In this document: positions 6,964 to 13,090 of the stretch, in pieces
Layout: every line of letters begins with the position of its first letter
Numbering within the stretch: the first letter of the stretch is position 1
Source: Lachnospiraceae bacterium
GTDB taxonomy: Bacteria > Bacillota_A > Clostridia > Lachnospirales > Lachnospiraceae
NCBI GenBank assembly: GCA_017958245.1
Contig: JAGDDC010000082.1
Location: 1-13,090, forward strand
Length of the DNA stretch: 13,090 nucleotides
Direction: 5' to 3'
Notes under the pieces: model-generated
What the model saw: only the letters and a program-made list of their open reading frames with translations
Databases searched by the model: none
What the model was told of the DNA's origin: nothing
Position numbers and translations under genes: made by a program

Positions 6964-8022
6964 TTATTCGCCGTATACGAAGTCGTAGAGCATCTGTGCG
7001 CCGTCTGCGAGACGCGGAGCGGGACGCGAGAGCTCGTTGCCCGTGAGATTCAAGATCTTCTCATTTGCCACAGCGGGAACGTTCTCCCAGCCTGCTCGCC
7101 CAAGGATCTCTTCAACGGGTGTGGGGCCTTCTCCGTAGTACATGGTGATAGTTACGATATAGTCGGGGTTCTTCTCAAGAACCTGTTCTTCTGAGATGGA
7201 TGCCCATCCGTCAACATCGTCAAATGCGTTCTTGCAGCCGATCATCTCCGCAACCTCGTTCATGAAGGTTCCCTTGCCTGCTGTCCAGAGACCCCATTCG
7301 AGAGGTGAAACCTCAAAGTAGATGGACTTCTCTGTGTCCGAAGGGTTGGCAGCCGCGTCCGCAGCAACCTTGTCAAAGGCCTGCTTCATGCTGTCTATGA
7401 GGGCGTTTGCGTTGTCCTCCTTGCCCATCAGTTTGCCGATGATCGAGATGGCCTGATAAGTTCCCTCGATGTCTTTGGCGTCGGATACAACTACCTTGAC
7501 ACCTGCATCCTCAAGGGCCTTGACCTGCTCCTCTGTCTGAGCCATGGTGCTCATGAGGAGTACCTGGGGATTGAGTGATATGATCTGCTCGATGTTTGTC
7601 TCTGCGCCGGACTGAACTGCCGGAACCGCAAATACGTCCTCGGGATAGTCACAGTACTCTCCGCGTCCCACGAGCGTGTCTCCAGCGCCGATGGCGTAGA
7701 GGATCTCGCAGTCAGCAGCCGAGAGGGCTACGATCCTGGTTGCGGGTTCTGAGAGAGTGATCTCACGGCCTGTCATGTCTGTGACCGTGATACCTTCTGC
7801 AGGCTCCTCAGTCGGAGCGGGCTCCTCTGTGGGTGCCTCGGTGACTTCCGGTGTGGGAGCTTCCTCGGCTTTTGTGGGCTCGGCAGCAGCAGTTGCTTCA
7901 GCTGTGGGGGTTGCATCTGCTGCGGGAGTCTCCTCGGCGTTCTTGCTGCATCCTGTCAGAAGACTAAACGTTAGGACGATGACTAACAATAACGCCAGTT
8001 TCTTGTTCCAGTACTTTTTCAT
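6964..8022 (-). CDS. ABC importer substrate-binding lipoprotein, BtuF/FepB-like
   Basis: This 352-residue protein captures the substrate outside the membrane. It starts with a lysine-rich signal peptide and lipobox LLTGC (lipid Cys25), then a low-complexity Thr/Pro/Glu/Ala linker at about 29-77. The Peripla_BP_2 fold begins at ITVTDMTGREITL and includes RIVALSAADCEILYAIGA, the inter-lobe region 'EQIISLNPQVLLM', and 'ISEEQVLEKNPDYIV'. The fold favours metal chelates (cobalamin, heme or siderophores); the ligand cannot be read from sequence. It is the first gene of the transporter unit, with an AGAGG ribosome site seven bases before the ATG and a consensus promoter 80 bases upstream. The long acidic linker is typical of Gram-positive surface lipoproteins. 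Confidence 0.93.
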   Translation of the reverse strand: MKKYWNKKLALLLVIVLTFSLLTGCSKNAEETPAADATPTAEATAAAEPTKAEEAPTPEVTEAPTEEPAPTEEPAEGITVTDMTGREITLSEPATRIVALSAADCEILYAIGAGDTLVGRGEYCDYPEDVFAVPAVQSGAETNIEQIISLNPQVLLMSTMAQTEEQVKALEDAGVKVVVSDAKDIEGTYQAISIIGKLMGKEDNANALIDSMKQAFDKVAADAAANPSDTEKSIYFEVSPLEWGLWTAGKGTFMNEVAEMIGCKNAFDDVDGWASISEEQVLEKNPDYIVTITMYYGEGPTPVEEILGRAGWENVPAVANEKILNLTGNELSRPAPRLADGAQMLYDFVYGE

Positions 8023-8037
8023 GTTTTTTCCTCTTTC

Positions 8038-8056
8038 CGAAGGTGTTAATCCTTCG
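8038..8056 (-). promoter_or_regulatory. 5'-UTR hairpin next to the ribosome site
   Basis: CGAAGG (8038-8043) and CCTTCG (8051-8056) form a perfect 6-bp stem with a seven-base loop. In the leader of the binding-protein mRNA it sits immediately before the AAAGAGG ribosome site, where it could tune translation or protect the 5' end. Confidence 0.4.
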
Positions 8057-8101
8057 CTTTATTTGGGCGGTGAATGTGTTTCGTTGTCCACCCAATTTTC
8101 A

Positions 8102-8130
8102 ATCATAGTTAATGGGAAAAGTCTTGTCAA
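8102..8130 (-). promoter_or_regulatory. Promoter of the ABC transporter unit
   Basis: On the minus strand a perfect TTGACA (8125-8130) and TATGAT (8102-8107) are separated by 17 bases. It lies in the left half of the palindrome and fires leftward into the binding-protein gene, with a leader of about 70 bases. Confidence 0.75.
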
Positions 8131-8202
8131 GTTTGCCTCTGCCACGTGTCCACATACAACTCAACCACGTCGCTTTTGCTGCTCGCCTGCGTCGCCTATT
8201 TA

Positions 8203-8245
8203 TGCGTGCTCCGCAACGGGGGAAGAGTTGTTGTCGGAGCACGCA
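8203..8245. repeat. Central hairpin of the palindrome
   Basis: TGCGTGCTCCG (8203-8213) is perfectly complementary to CGGAGCACGCA (8235-8245), with a 21-base centre. CAAC (8214-8217) can further pair with GTTG (8230-8233) across a one-base bulge. The GC-rich stem could extrude as a cruciform or fold in RNA from either strand. Confidence 0.7.
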
Positions 8246-8316
8246 AAGCTATACTCGGCTCGCGACGCAAAACCTCCTATCGGTTGAGTTGCATGTTGAC
8301 AGTGGCAGCGGCGTTC

Positions 8317-8345
8317 TTGACTGACTTCTTCTACAGTCGTATAAT
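8317..8345 (+). promoter_or_regulatory. Promoter of the methyltransferase unit
   Basis: TTGACT (8317-8322) and a perfect TATAAT (8340-8345) are spaced by 17 bases. It lies in the right half of the palindrome at the mirror position of the transporter promoter and fires rightward. The leader to the ATG at 8437 is about 85 bases. Confidence 0.75.
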
Positions 8346-8436
8346 GAAATTTGTGTGGACTCTATATTTATAGAAGATGTCATATGAATCAAAACCAGTG
8401 TTAGAAAAAGGATGAGTTCGGTGAAGGGAGAAGTCC

Positions 8437-9684
8437 ATGGACGAAAGGATCGTGCAAGTCTTTGAAAAGTACATAGATGACTCTCTTGAGCAGGTTACGA
8501 TCAGCAACAGCACCGATCCGGAGCGCATGACGAAGGTCAGGATAAGGCCTGTGGAGCTTGCTGGGAAGATCGCTTTTCAGACGACCGAGTATGTCGGCAC
8601 GAAGGTCTTCCACAAGAACCACACAAGAGATGACCTGATGGCCCTGCTCCCCGCGTATTTTGAGGGACTCTTCCTGCAGGCTGAGCTTAAGGCCGAGGGC
8701 AGGCAGGCCACCGTCATGATCAGCAGGAAGGGCACTGTCACCGTAAAAGAAAAGCGCACCGCAAAGACTGCAGTCAGGGATCTGGCGCACAACAGGGAGA
8801 AGCACTACATCCTGGAGGAGGGCAGATACGTCCCCTTCCTCGCGGACCTCGGCGTCATGACGCGCGAGGGCAAGATAGTGTCCCAAAAGTATGACAAGTT
8901 CAGGCAGATCAACAGATACCGTGAGTTCATAGAGGACATCCTGCCGGTGTTTGACAGGGACAGGGAGTTGAGGATCATCGATTTCGGGTGCGGAAAGTCG
9001 TATCTCACATTTGCGATGTACTACTATCTCCATGAACTGAAGGGCTACAACATAAGCGTCACGGGGCTGGATCTCAAAGCTGACGTCATAGCGCACTGCA
9101 ACGGGCTCGCACAGAGCTACGGCTACGACAATCTCAGGTTCCTGCACGGCGACATCGCGGACTACGAGTGCAGCGGGAACGTCGACATGGTCGTGACGCT
9201 CCACGCCTGCGACACAGCCACGGACTATGCACTTGACAAAGCCATGGGGTGGGGCGCGAAGGTCATCTTCTGTGTGCCTTGCTGTCAGCACGAGGTGAAC
9301 AAGAGCATCCGGACAGGGCGAAGAAAGTCCGGCGCAAATGACGCCGCAGCGGGCGGATCGCCGCTATCCGCGAGCGAAGCCTTGGAGTCCGCTTTCAAAT
9401 ACGGCCTCATAAAGGAGAGGATGTCGGCGCTGATCACGGACGCGATCCGCGCAAACATACTCGAGGACTGCGGTTACAGGACGCAGATCCTTGAATTCAT
9501 AGATATGGAGCACACTCCGAAGAACATACTCATAAGGGCGGTCAGGTCAGAGACCGGGAAACATGGTGGCACAGGCGACTTAAGCTGCGCCGCGCTCATG
9601 GTTAGCCTGGGGATCGACCAGACCCTGTACGAGCTCACAAAAAAACGCCGCTGCGGGCAGGCACTGCCCCGAGAAGAGGCCTGA
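8437..9684 (+). CDS. SAM-dependent methyltransferase, Methyltransf_32-like
   Basis: The 415-residue protein has an N-terminal region of about 170 residues (with KIAFQTTEYVGTKVFHKNH) and then a Rossmann methyltransferase domain. Motif I is IIDFGCGKSYLTF (Asp182 to Gly186), the SAM-ribose acid is probably Asp212 in VTGLDLK, and 'HGDIADY' is the adenine-contact region. VVTLHACDTATDYAL and then CVPCCQHE (279-286) are hallmarks of the Methyltransf_32 group, some of whose relatives act on RNA or protein. The substrate is unknown. A Gly/Ala/Ser-rich stretch at about 295-312 looks like a flexible loop insertion. GGGAG lies six bases before the ATG. It heads a unit with the 843-residue surface protein (30-base gap) and perhaps dtd. 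Confidence 0.85.
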   Translation: MDERIVQVFEKYIDDSLEQVTISNSTDPERMTKVRIRPVELAGKIAFQTTEYVGTKVFHKNHTRDDLMALLPAYFEGLFLQAELKAEGRQATVMISRKGTVTVKEKRTAKTAVRDLAHNREKHYILEEGRYVPFLADLGVMTREGKIVSQKYDKFRQINRYREFIEDILPVFDRDRELRIIDFGCGKSYLTFAMYYYLHELKGYNISVTGLDLKADVIAHCNGLAQSYGYDNLRFLHGDIADYECSGNVDMVVTLHACDTATDYALDKAMGWGAKVIFCVPCCQHEVNKSIRTGRRKSGANDAAAGGSPLSASEALESAFKYGLIKERMSALITDAIRANILEDCGYRTQILEFIDMEHTPKNILIRAVRSETGKHGGTGDLSCAALMVSLGIDQTLYELTKKRRCGQALPREEA

Positions 9685-9714
9685 GACGCTTTAAACATCC
9701 GGGAGGAACATCAT

Positions 9715-12246
9715 TTGAAACCGATATACAGAGTTTTGATACTCGTTGCCATATATATAGGAGCGGTCATCTTCTTTGCAAATGGGATGACCGAGAGGAT
9801 CTTTGGTGAGAGGAGAGAGCTTGCGGAGCTTTCATCGCCCACCTTCCCCGTCGTCACCGTCAAGGTTGGCGAGGAGGAGATGAACGTCCTCCACGGCTAC
9901 GCGTCGAACCTGAACGAGATGATCATGCGCGAGAGCATCACCCCGCTCGACTCGGACAGGACATTTACGCTGATCATCGACGAGAACGAATCGCTGATCA
10001 AAAAGCTGAAGTACGAGATCCTGGACGAGAACGGCAACGAGGTCGAGTCCGATTCCATGATAGTCCTCGACACCGGCGAGGAGCGCAAGACCGTGAAGAT
10101 CAGGACCAGAGAGAACCTGAAAAACGGCGTCGAGTACGTTGCGAAGATCACGCTCATCACCAACCAGAGCAGAAGGATATATTATTACACAAGGCTCAAG
10201 CTCTACGACGAGGGCCACATGGCCGAGAAGATGGAGTTTGCGATGGGCATGCACGAGTCGATGTTTGACCCCGTGCTCTTTGCGGACTACGAGAAGTACT
10301 TTGAGCCGTCGAAGAGATCGGACAACACCTCATTTGCGGAGGTGAACATACACTCGAGCAGAGAGATGCTGACGTACGGAGGCCTGAACCCCACGATCGA
10401 GTTCGAGGCCGCCCCGACTGTCACCGAGTTCTACGAGACCATGGCTTCGGTGATGTTCGACTACGTGATATCAGTCGAGACGGAGTACGGCAGGGAGATG
10501 TACAGGGCCAAGGAGAAGATCCGCTTCGGGTACTCCGCCACCAGGATGTATCTGTACAACTATGAGCGCTCCCTCGAATCGATCTACAACCCCGAAAACC
10601 TGAGCCTCAACACGGACGAGGTCAAGGTCGGGATCACGAAGAGGACCGACATACAGACGGTCTGCGATGAGAGCGAGACGTATTTTGCTTTCGTGGCGGA
10701 CAGGCGGTTGATGCTCTATGACAGCACGGACAACAAGCTGATCAGCGTGTTCTCGTTCAGGCAGGATTCGGGCGACTACCTCCGCGACCTCTACGACCAG
10801 CACGAGGTGAAGATCATCAAGGTCAGTCCGGAGGGCAACGTGGATTTCTACGTCTACGGCTACATGAACCGCGGCGAGTACGAGGGGCGTGTCGGGGTAT
10901 TGCTCTACCGCTTCTACCGTCAGGACATGTACATCGAGGAGCAGGCTTATCTGCCCGTGAGCAGCAGCTATCAGCTCTTAAGGTACGACATAGGAGACTT
11001 CATATACAGGAACGACCTCGACGTGTTCTACTTCACCATGTATGACACGATCTACGCCTACGACCTGTCGACCAAGAAGCTTCGGACGATCGCGACGGAC
11101 GTGCCGAGGGGCAACCTCGTGTTCTGCGAGGAGGAGAACTACATCGCATGGCAGAACTCGAGCGACGTGACACAGGCAGATGAGATCATCATCTTAGACC
11201 TTGAGACGGGCACGAGGATCGTGGTCTCAAGCCCTGCGGGAGAGAGGATCAGGCTCTTCGGGCGCATCAACAACAACCTCGTGTACGGATTTGCCTCGCC
11301 GAACGACATGTACACCTTCGAGGACGGCAACACGATCATGCCCTCGTACAAGCTCCTGATATGCAGCGGCATGGGGAGTGTGCTCAAGGAGTACGAAAAA
11401 CAGGGGTTCTACGTGGAAGACATCGAGACCGGAGACAACGACATATTTGTCCACAGGCTCAGCAAAAACGAGTCGACCGGCAGGTACATGGAGGCCGAGG
11501 GCGATTACGTCATGAACCGCAGGCAGGAGAGCACGGACAGCTTTGTGGAGACAAAGAGGGTGACCGACAGGCTGCTCACGGAGTACTACATCTCCTTCCC
11601 CGAGAAGATAGACATAACATCGAAGCCCATGCAGCTTGGCGCGAGCGTGAACGTCATCAAGGAGGACGCGACCGTCAGGGTGGTCCAGGCAGAGACCGCA
11701 AATGATGTTTATTACGCATATTCATTTGGCGAGATCGTGCTCGCATCCACAAAGGCGAGCGAGGCGATCACGACTGCGGACGCCGCGGTCGGAACGGTCA
11801 TAAACAGCGAGGGAAAGCTCGTGTGGGAGAGGGGCGTCAAATCCCCGAAGAGAGAGATCACGGACATCGAGCCCTCATTTGACCAGAAGCTCACATCCAT
11901 GCAAAACTGCATGAAGATGATGCTCGCATACAAGAACGTCGAGGCGGACGCCGCGGACTTTGACAGGGGAACCACGACCGTTGCCAAATGGCTCGGCAAC
12001 GTGATGAAATCCTCGCCCGTCGAACTCACGGATTGCTCGCTCGACGAGGCTCTGTACTATGTGTACAAGCAAAGGCCCGTCATAGTCGAGATCCCCTCCG
12101 GGAGGGTGTGCCTTATCACTGCCTACGACCAGACAGCCGTGACGCTCGTGGAGCCCGCGGCGGGAAGGATCGCGAGATACGGCTACGAGGACGCGGAGAT
12201 GCTCTTTAAGGGAGCGGGGAACAGGTTCTTCAGCTACCTCGACTGA
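9715..12246 (+). CDS. Membrane-anchored extracytoplasmic protein with C39-like C-terminus
   Basis: The 843-residue protein uses a TTG start, fixed by GGGAGGAA six bases upstream. A single N-terminal membrane segment (about 6-24) anchors it with the bulk outside the cell. Residues of about 40-165 are beta-rich with alternating strands, like an Ig-type domain. About 290-560 has repeated short strands ending in 'LMLYDSTDNKL', 'IYAYDLSTKKL' and 'IIILDLETGTR', which suggests a beta-propeller. The C-terminal 125 residues resemble a C39-like papain-fold domain: SMQNCMKMMLAY (Cys732), then LDEALYYVYKQRPVIVEI, and SGRVCLITAYDQTAVTLVEP where active enzymes have Gly-His before the strand. Here Arg797/Val798 occupy that place, so peptidase activity is doubtful. 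Domain boundaries are estimates from reading the sequence. Function is unknown; a cell-surface binding role is possible. Confidence 0.78.
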   Translation: MKPIYRVLILVAIYIGAVIFFANGMTERIFGERRELAELSSPTFPVVTVKVGEEEMNVLHGYASNLNEMIMRESITPLDSDRTFTLIIDENESLIKKLKYEILDENGNEVESDSMIVLDTGEERKTVKIRTRENLKNGVEYVAKITLITNQSRRIYYYTRLKLYDEGHMAEKMEFAMGMHESMFDPVLFADYEKYFEPSKRSDNTSFAEVNIHSSREMLTYGGLNPTIEFEAAPTVTEFYETMASVMFDYVISVETEYGREMYRAKEKIRFGYSATRMYLYNYERSLESIYNPENLSLNTDEVKVGITKRTDIQTVCDESETYFAFVADRRLMLYDSTDNKLISVFSFRQDSGDYLRDLYDQHEVKIIKVSPEGNVDFYVYGYMNRGEYEGRVGVLLYRFYRQDMYIEEQAYLPVSSSYQLLRYDIGDFIYRNDLDVFYFTMYDTIYAYDLSTKKLRTIATDVPRGNLVFCEEENYIAWQNSSDVTQADEIIILDLETGTRIVVSSPAGERIRLFGRINNNLVYGFASPNDMYTFEDGNTIMPSYKLLICSGMGSVLKEYEKQGFYVEDIETGDNDIFVHRLSKNESTGRYMEAEGDYVMNRRQESTDSFVETKRVTDRLLTEYYISFPEKIDITSKPMQLGASVNVIKEDATVRVVQAETANDVYYAYSFGEIVLASTKASEAITTADAAVGTVINSEGKLVWERGVKSPKREITDIEPSFDQKLTSMQNCMKMMLAYKNVEADAADFDRGTTTVAKWLGNVMKSSPVELTDCSLDEALYYVYKQRPVIVEIPSGRVCLITAYDQTAVTLVEPAAGRIARYGYEDAEMLFKGAGNRFFSYLD

Positions 12247-12262
12247 CGGCAGGGTAAAGTTT
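12247..12262. repeat. 16-bp exact repeat, second copy (first at 235-250)
   Basis: CGGCAGGGTAAAGTTT occurs identically at 235-250 and 12247-12262, each in a short intergenic region. Matching continues as YYGGC, giving 19 of 21 bases. In the first copy the reverse strand supplies the -35 of the SGNH hydrolase gene. In this copy TAAAGTTT forms the -35 of a sigma-28-like promoter. Confidence 0.55.
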
Positions 12263-12282
12263 TTGGCGGGAAACGCCGATAT
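12255..12282 (+). promoter_or_regulatory. Sigma-28 (SigD/FliA)-like promoter before dtd
   Basis: TAAAGTTT (12255-12262) followed by GCCGATAT (12275-12282) matches the sigma-28 consensus closely. The distance from TAAA to GCCGATAT is 16 bases, within the 14-16 reported for Bacillus SigD. Transcription would begin near 12290, just before the ribosome site AAGGTGG (12292-12298). A small stem GGCG-GGAAA-CGCC (12265-12277) overlaps it. This would place dtd and the following surface protein partly under motility-type control. Confidence 0.55.
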
Positions 12283-12305
12283 AAAGAAGATAAGGTGGAT
12301 TTTTG

Positions 12306-12734
12306 ATGAAACTGGTAGTTCAGAGAGTATCCTCCGCTTCGGTGGAGGTTGAAGGAAAGACAGTCGGAAGCATAGGCAAGGGCTTCCTCGTCCTGCTCGG
12401 AGTAGGGTGCGAGGACACGGAGGAGGTGTGCCGCGCCTACGCGGACAAGATGTGCAAGCTCAGGATCTTCGAGGACGAGAACGGCAAGATCAACCTCTCC
12501 CTCGATCAGGTGGGAGGCGAGCTGCTGATAGTGTCGCAGTTTACGCTGTACGCGAACCTCAAGTCGAACCGTCCGGGCTTCACGGACGCAGCTCCTCCGG
12601 AGCTTGCGAACAGGCTGTACGAGTACTTTTTGGGATATGTGAGGGACAAGGGCTTTCACGTGGAGAGCGGAGTCTTCGGAGCTCACATGGATGTTTCTCT
12701 CGTAAATGACGGACCTTTTACCATAGTTATGTAA
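12306..12734 (+). CDS. dtd: D-aminoacyl-tRNA deacylase
   Basis: Dtd hydrolyses D-aminoacyl-tRNAs (and glycyl-tRNA-Ala) in the cytosol, a proofreading step in translation. The 142 residues start [17 protein letters not shown] and include the catalytic SQFTLYA segment (77-83), [11 protein letters not shown] and the C-terminal NDGPFT (134-139) with the Gly-Pro pair that enforces chirality. Length is normal. The ATG at 12306 fits the family start; a TTG codon directly before it is in frame but unnecessary, and AAGGTGG lies seven bases upstream. It is 59 bases behind the large surface-protein gene and has its own sigma-28-like promoter. Confidence 0.96.
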   Translation: MKLVVQRVSSASVEVEGKTVGSIGKGFLVLLGVGCEDTEEVCRAYADKMCKLRIFEDENGKINLSLDQVGGELLIVSQFTLYANLKSNRPGFTDAAPPELANRLYEYFLGYVRDKGFHVESGVFGAHMDVSLVNDGPFTIVM

Positions 12735-12762
12735 GGATACACTTCTTAACCGGGAGGTGCTT

Positions 12763-13090
12763 ATGAGGAAAGAGATTGGCGAGAAAATAGCAGTTCTGGT
12801 CGGATGCGTGCTTGCACTGCTCATAGTTGCTTTTGTCGCGGACGAAAGATCCGATGCCGGCATCTTCACCGGCAGGTCCGTGACGGGAGTCGATCCCTCC
12901 TCTGTGGTAGGAGCACCCGCTGTCCGCGCAAATGCGGCGAGCGGCGAGGCAGCGACGCTGACTCCCGACCCCTCGAGCGGAGGTGCGGTGGTTATCTCAC
13001 CCGAGCCTTCGACGGGAGGCGCGGTCACGATCACACCCGATCCCGAACCAACAACGGGTGGTGCTGTGACTGTCACGCCGACACCCACGC
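12763..13090 (+). CDS. Membrane-anchored protein with Pro/Thr/Gly-rich repeats, N-terminal part
   Basis: Only 109 codons are in the window. The start ATG at 12763 has GGGAGG about five bases upstream and begins MRKEIGEKIAVLVGC. A membrane segment spans about residues 9-26. A short extracytoplasmic stretch follows, and from residue 67 an imperfect repeat of the form [ST]P[DE]P..[ST]xGGAV, three copies before the edge. Such a linker normally holds a downstream domain away from the membrane or through the wall; that domain is outside the window, so no function can be given. It follows dtd by 28 bases and is probably cotranscribed with it. Confidence 0.75.
   Translation, partial: MRKEIGEKIAVLVGCVLALLIVAFVADERSDAGIFTGRSVTGVDPSSVVGAPAVRANAASGEAATLTPDPSSGGAVVISPEPSTGGAVTITPDPEPTTGGAVTVTPTPT
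12961..13090 (+). repeat. Tandem TP-x-GGAV coding repeat
   Basis: Units encoding TPDPSSGGAVVI, SPEPSTGGAVTI and TPDPEPTTGGAVTV are 12-14 codons each and diverged at synonymous positions. This suggests old duplication kept by selection on the protein, and the array continues beyond the edge. Confidence 0.65.

Larger units (their letters stand above)
8086..8360. repeat. 275-bp imperfect palindrome with two outward promoters (MITE-like?)
   Basis: The two halves are inverted copies about an axis near 8224. The ends are GTCCAC (8086-8091) and GTGGAC (8355-8360). The best-kept block is 8126-8166 versus 8282-8321, which shares GTCAAG, GCC, CTGCCAC, TGTC, ACAT and CAACTCAACC in order, about 80 percent identical by hand alignment. 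A perfect 11-bp stem lies at the centre (8203-8213/8235-8245). The intervening parts (8167-8202 versus 8246-8281) are more diverged. Each half carries an outward promoter. No transposase and no clear target-site duplication are visible. It fills most of the 414-base gap between two divergent units, and no protein gene is supported in it. Confidence 0.75.

Noticed and set aside
8023..8360. Cobalamin or other riboswitch in the leader of the transporter
   Set aside because: GCCACTG-like text occurs, but it lies upstream of the predicted transcription start and no B12 box (AGCCAGGAGACCTGCC-like) is present. The symmetry of the region is better explained by inverted arms with promoters.
8146..8373. 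75-codon plus-strand frame running through the palindrome
   Set aside because: It has no ribosome site, crosses the rightward promoter and the central stem, and its hydrophobic content looks accidental.
8412..8465. 17-codon upstream frame overlapping the methyltransferase start
   Set aside because: The AAAGG before its ATG is too close to serve as a ribosome site and the frame is very short.
8401..9291. 296-codon minus-strand frame opposite the methyltransferase
   Set aside because: Val/Arg/His-rich sequence with no recognisable motif; antisense to clear SAM-binding and CCQHE motifs on the plus strand.
12763..12810. Lipobox LVGC in the repeat-linker protein
   Set aside because: The Cys at residue 15 has almost no hydrophobic segment before it and the membrane segment continues after it, so an ordinary signal anchor is more likely than a lipoprotein.
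12234..13088. Long open frame on the minus strand opposite dtd and the repeat protein
   Set aside because: It is antisense to dtd, and its Gly/Ser/Thr repeats are the complement of the TP/GGAV coding repeat. It has no ribosome site or family match.

Overview
The window looks like chromosomal DNA from a Gram-positive, clostridial-type bacterium, possibly of the Lachnospiraceae. This is inferred from strong GGAGG-type ribosome sites, TTG and GTG starts, a non-mevalonate isoprenoid gene, lipoproteins with Thr/Pro/Glu-rich linkers, and a promoter-like sequence matching the sigma-28 (SigD/FliA) consensus. No rRNA, tRNA, CRISPR array or transposase gene was seen. The genes are tightly packed and fall into short transcription units.

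Left part (1-2830). A partial SGNH-type hydrolase reads leftward off the edge. Divergent from it is a two-gene unit: a P-loop kinase of unknown substrate, overlapping by 11 bases a GH13_18 glycoside phosphorylase of the sucrose phosphorylase type with all three catalytic acids. The pair probably phosphorolyses a glucoside, with the kinase acting on a related sugar or polyol.

Middle (2813-4990). A CPBP-family intramembrane protease is transcribed leftward; its last 18 bases overlap the end of the phosphorylase gene. Divergent from it, under a consensus promoter, are an unannotated mini-ORF, ispE, and a small DUF2007-like protein.

ABC transporter (4974-8022, minus strand). A lipoprotein binding protein, a BtuC/FecD-type permease and a BtuD/FecE-type ATPase form a cobalamin/siderophore/heme-type importer. 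A strong intercistronic stem-loop follows the binding-protein gene.

Intergenic palindrome (8086-8360). The 414-base gap between the transporter and the next rightward unit holds an approximately 275-bp imperfect inverted repeat. Each arm carries an outward-facing near-consensus promoter (TTGAC-N17-TATRAT type) and a shared block of about 40 bp upstream of its -35. The centre is a perfect 11-bp stem. This is the most unusual structure in the window: either a MITE-like element bearing promoters, or a mirrored divergent control region.

Right part (8437-13090, plus strand). A Methyltransf_32-type SAM methyltransferase is followed by an 843-residue membrane-anchored extracytoplasmic protein. Its C-terminus resembles a C39-like peptidase fold that keeps Cys but apparently lacks His. 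Then come dtd (D-aminoacyl-tRNA deacylase), preceded by a sigma-28-like promoter, and the start of a membrane-anchored protein with Pro/Thr/Gly-rich repeats that runs off the window.
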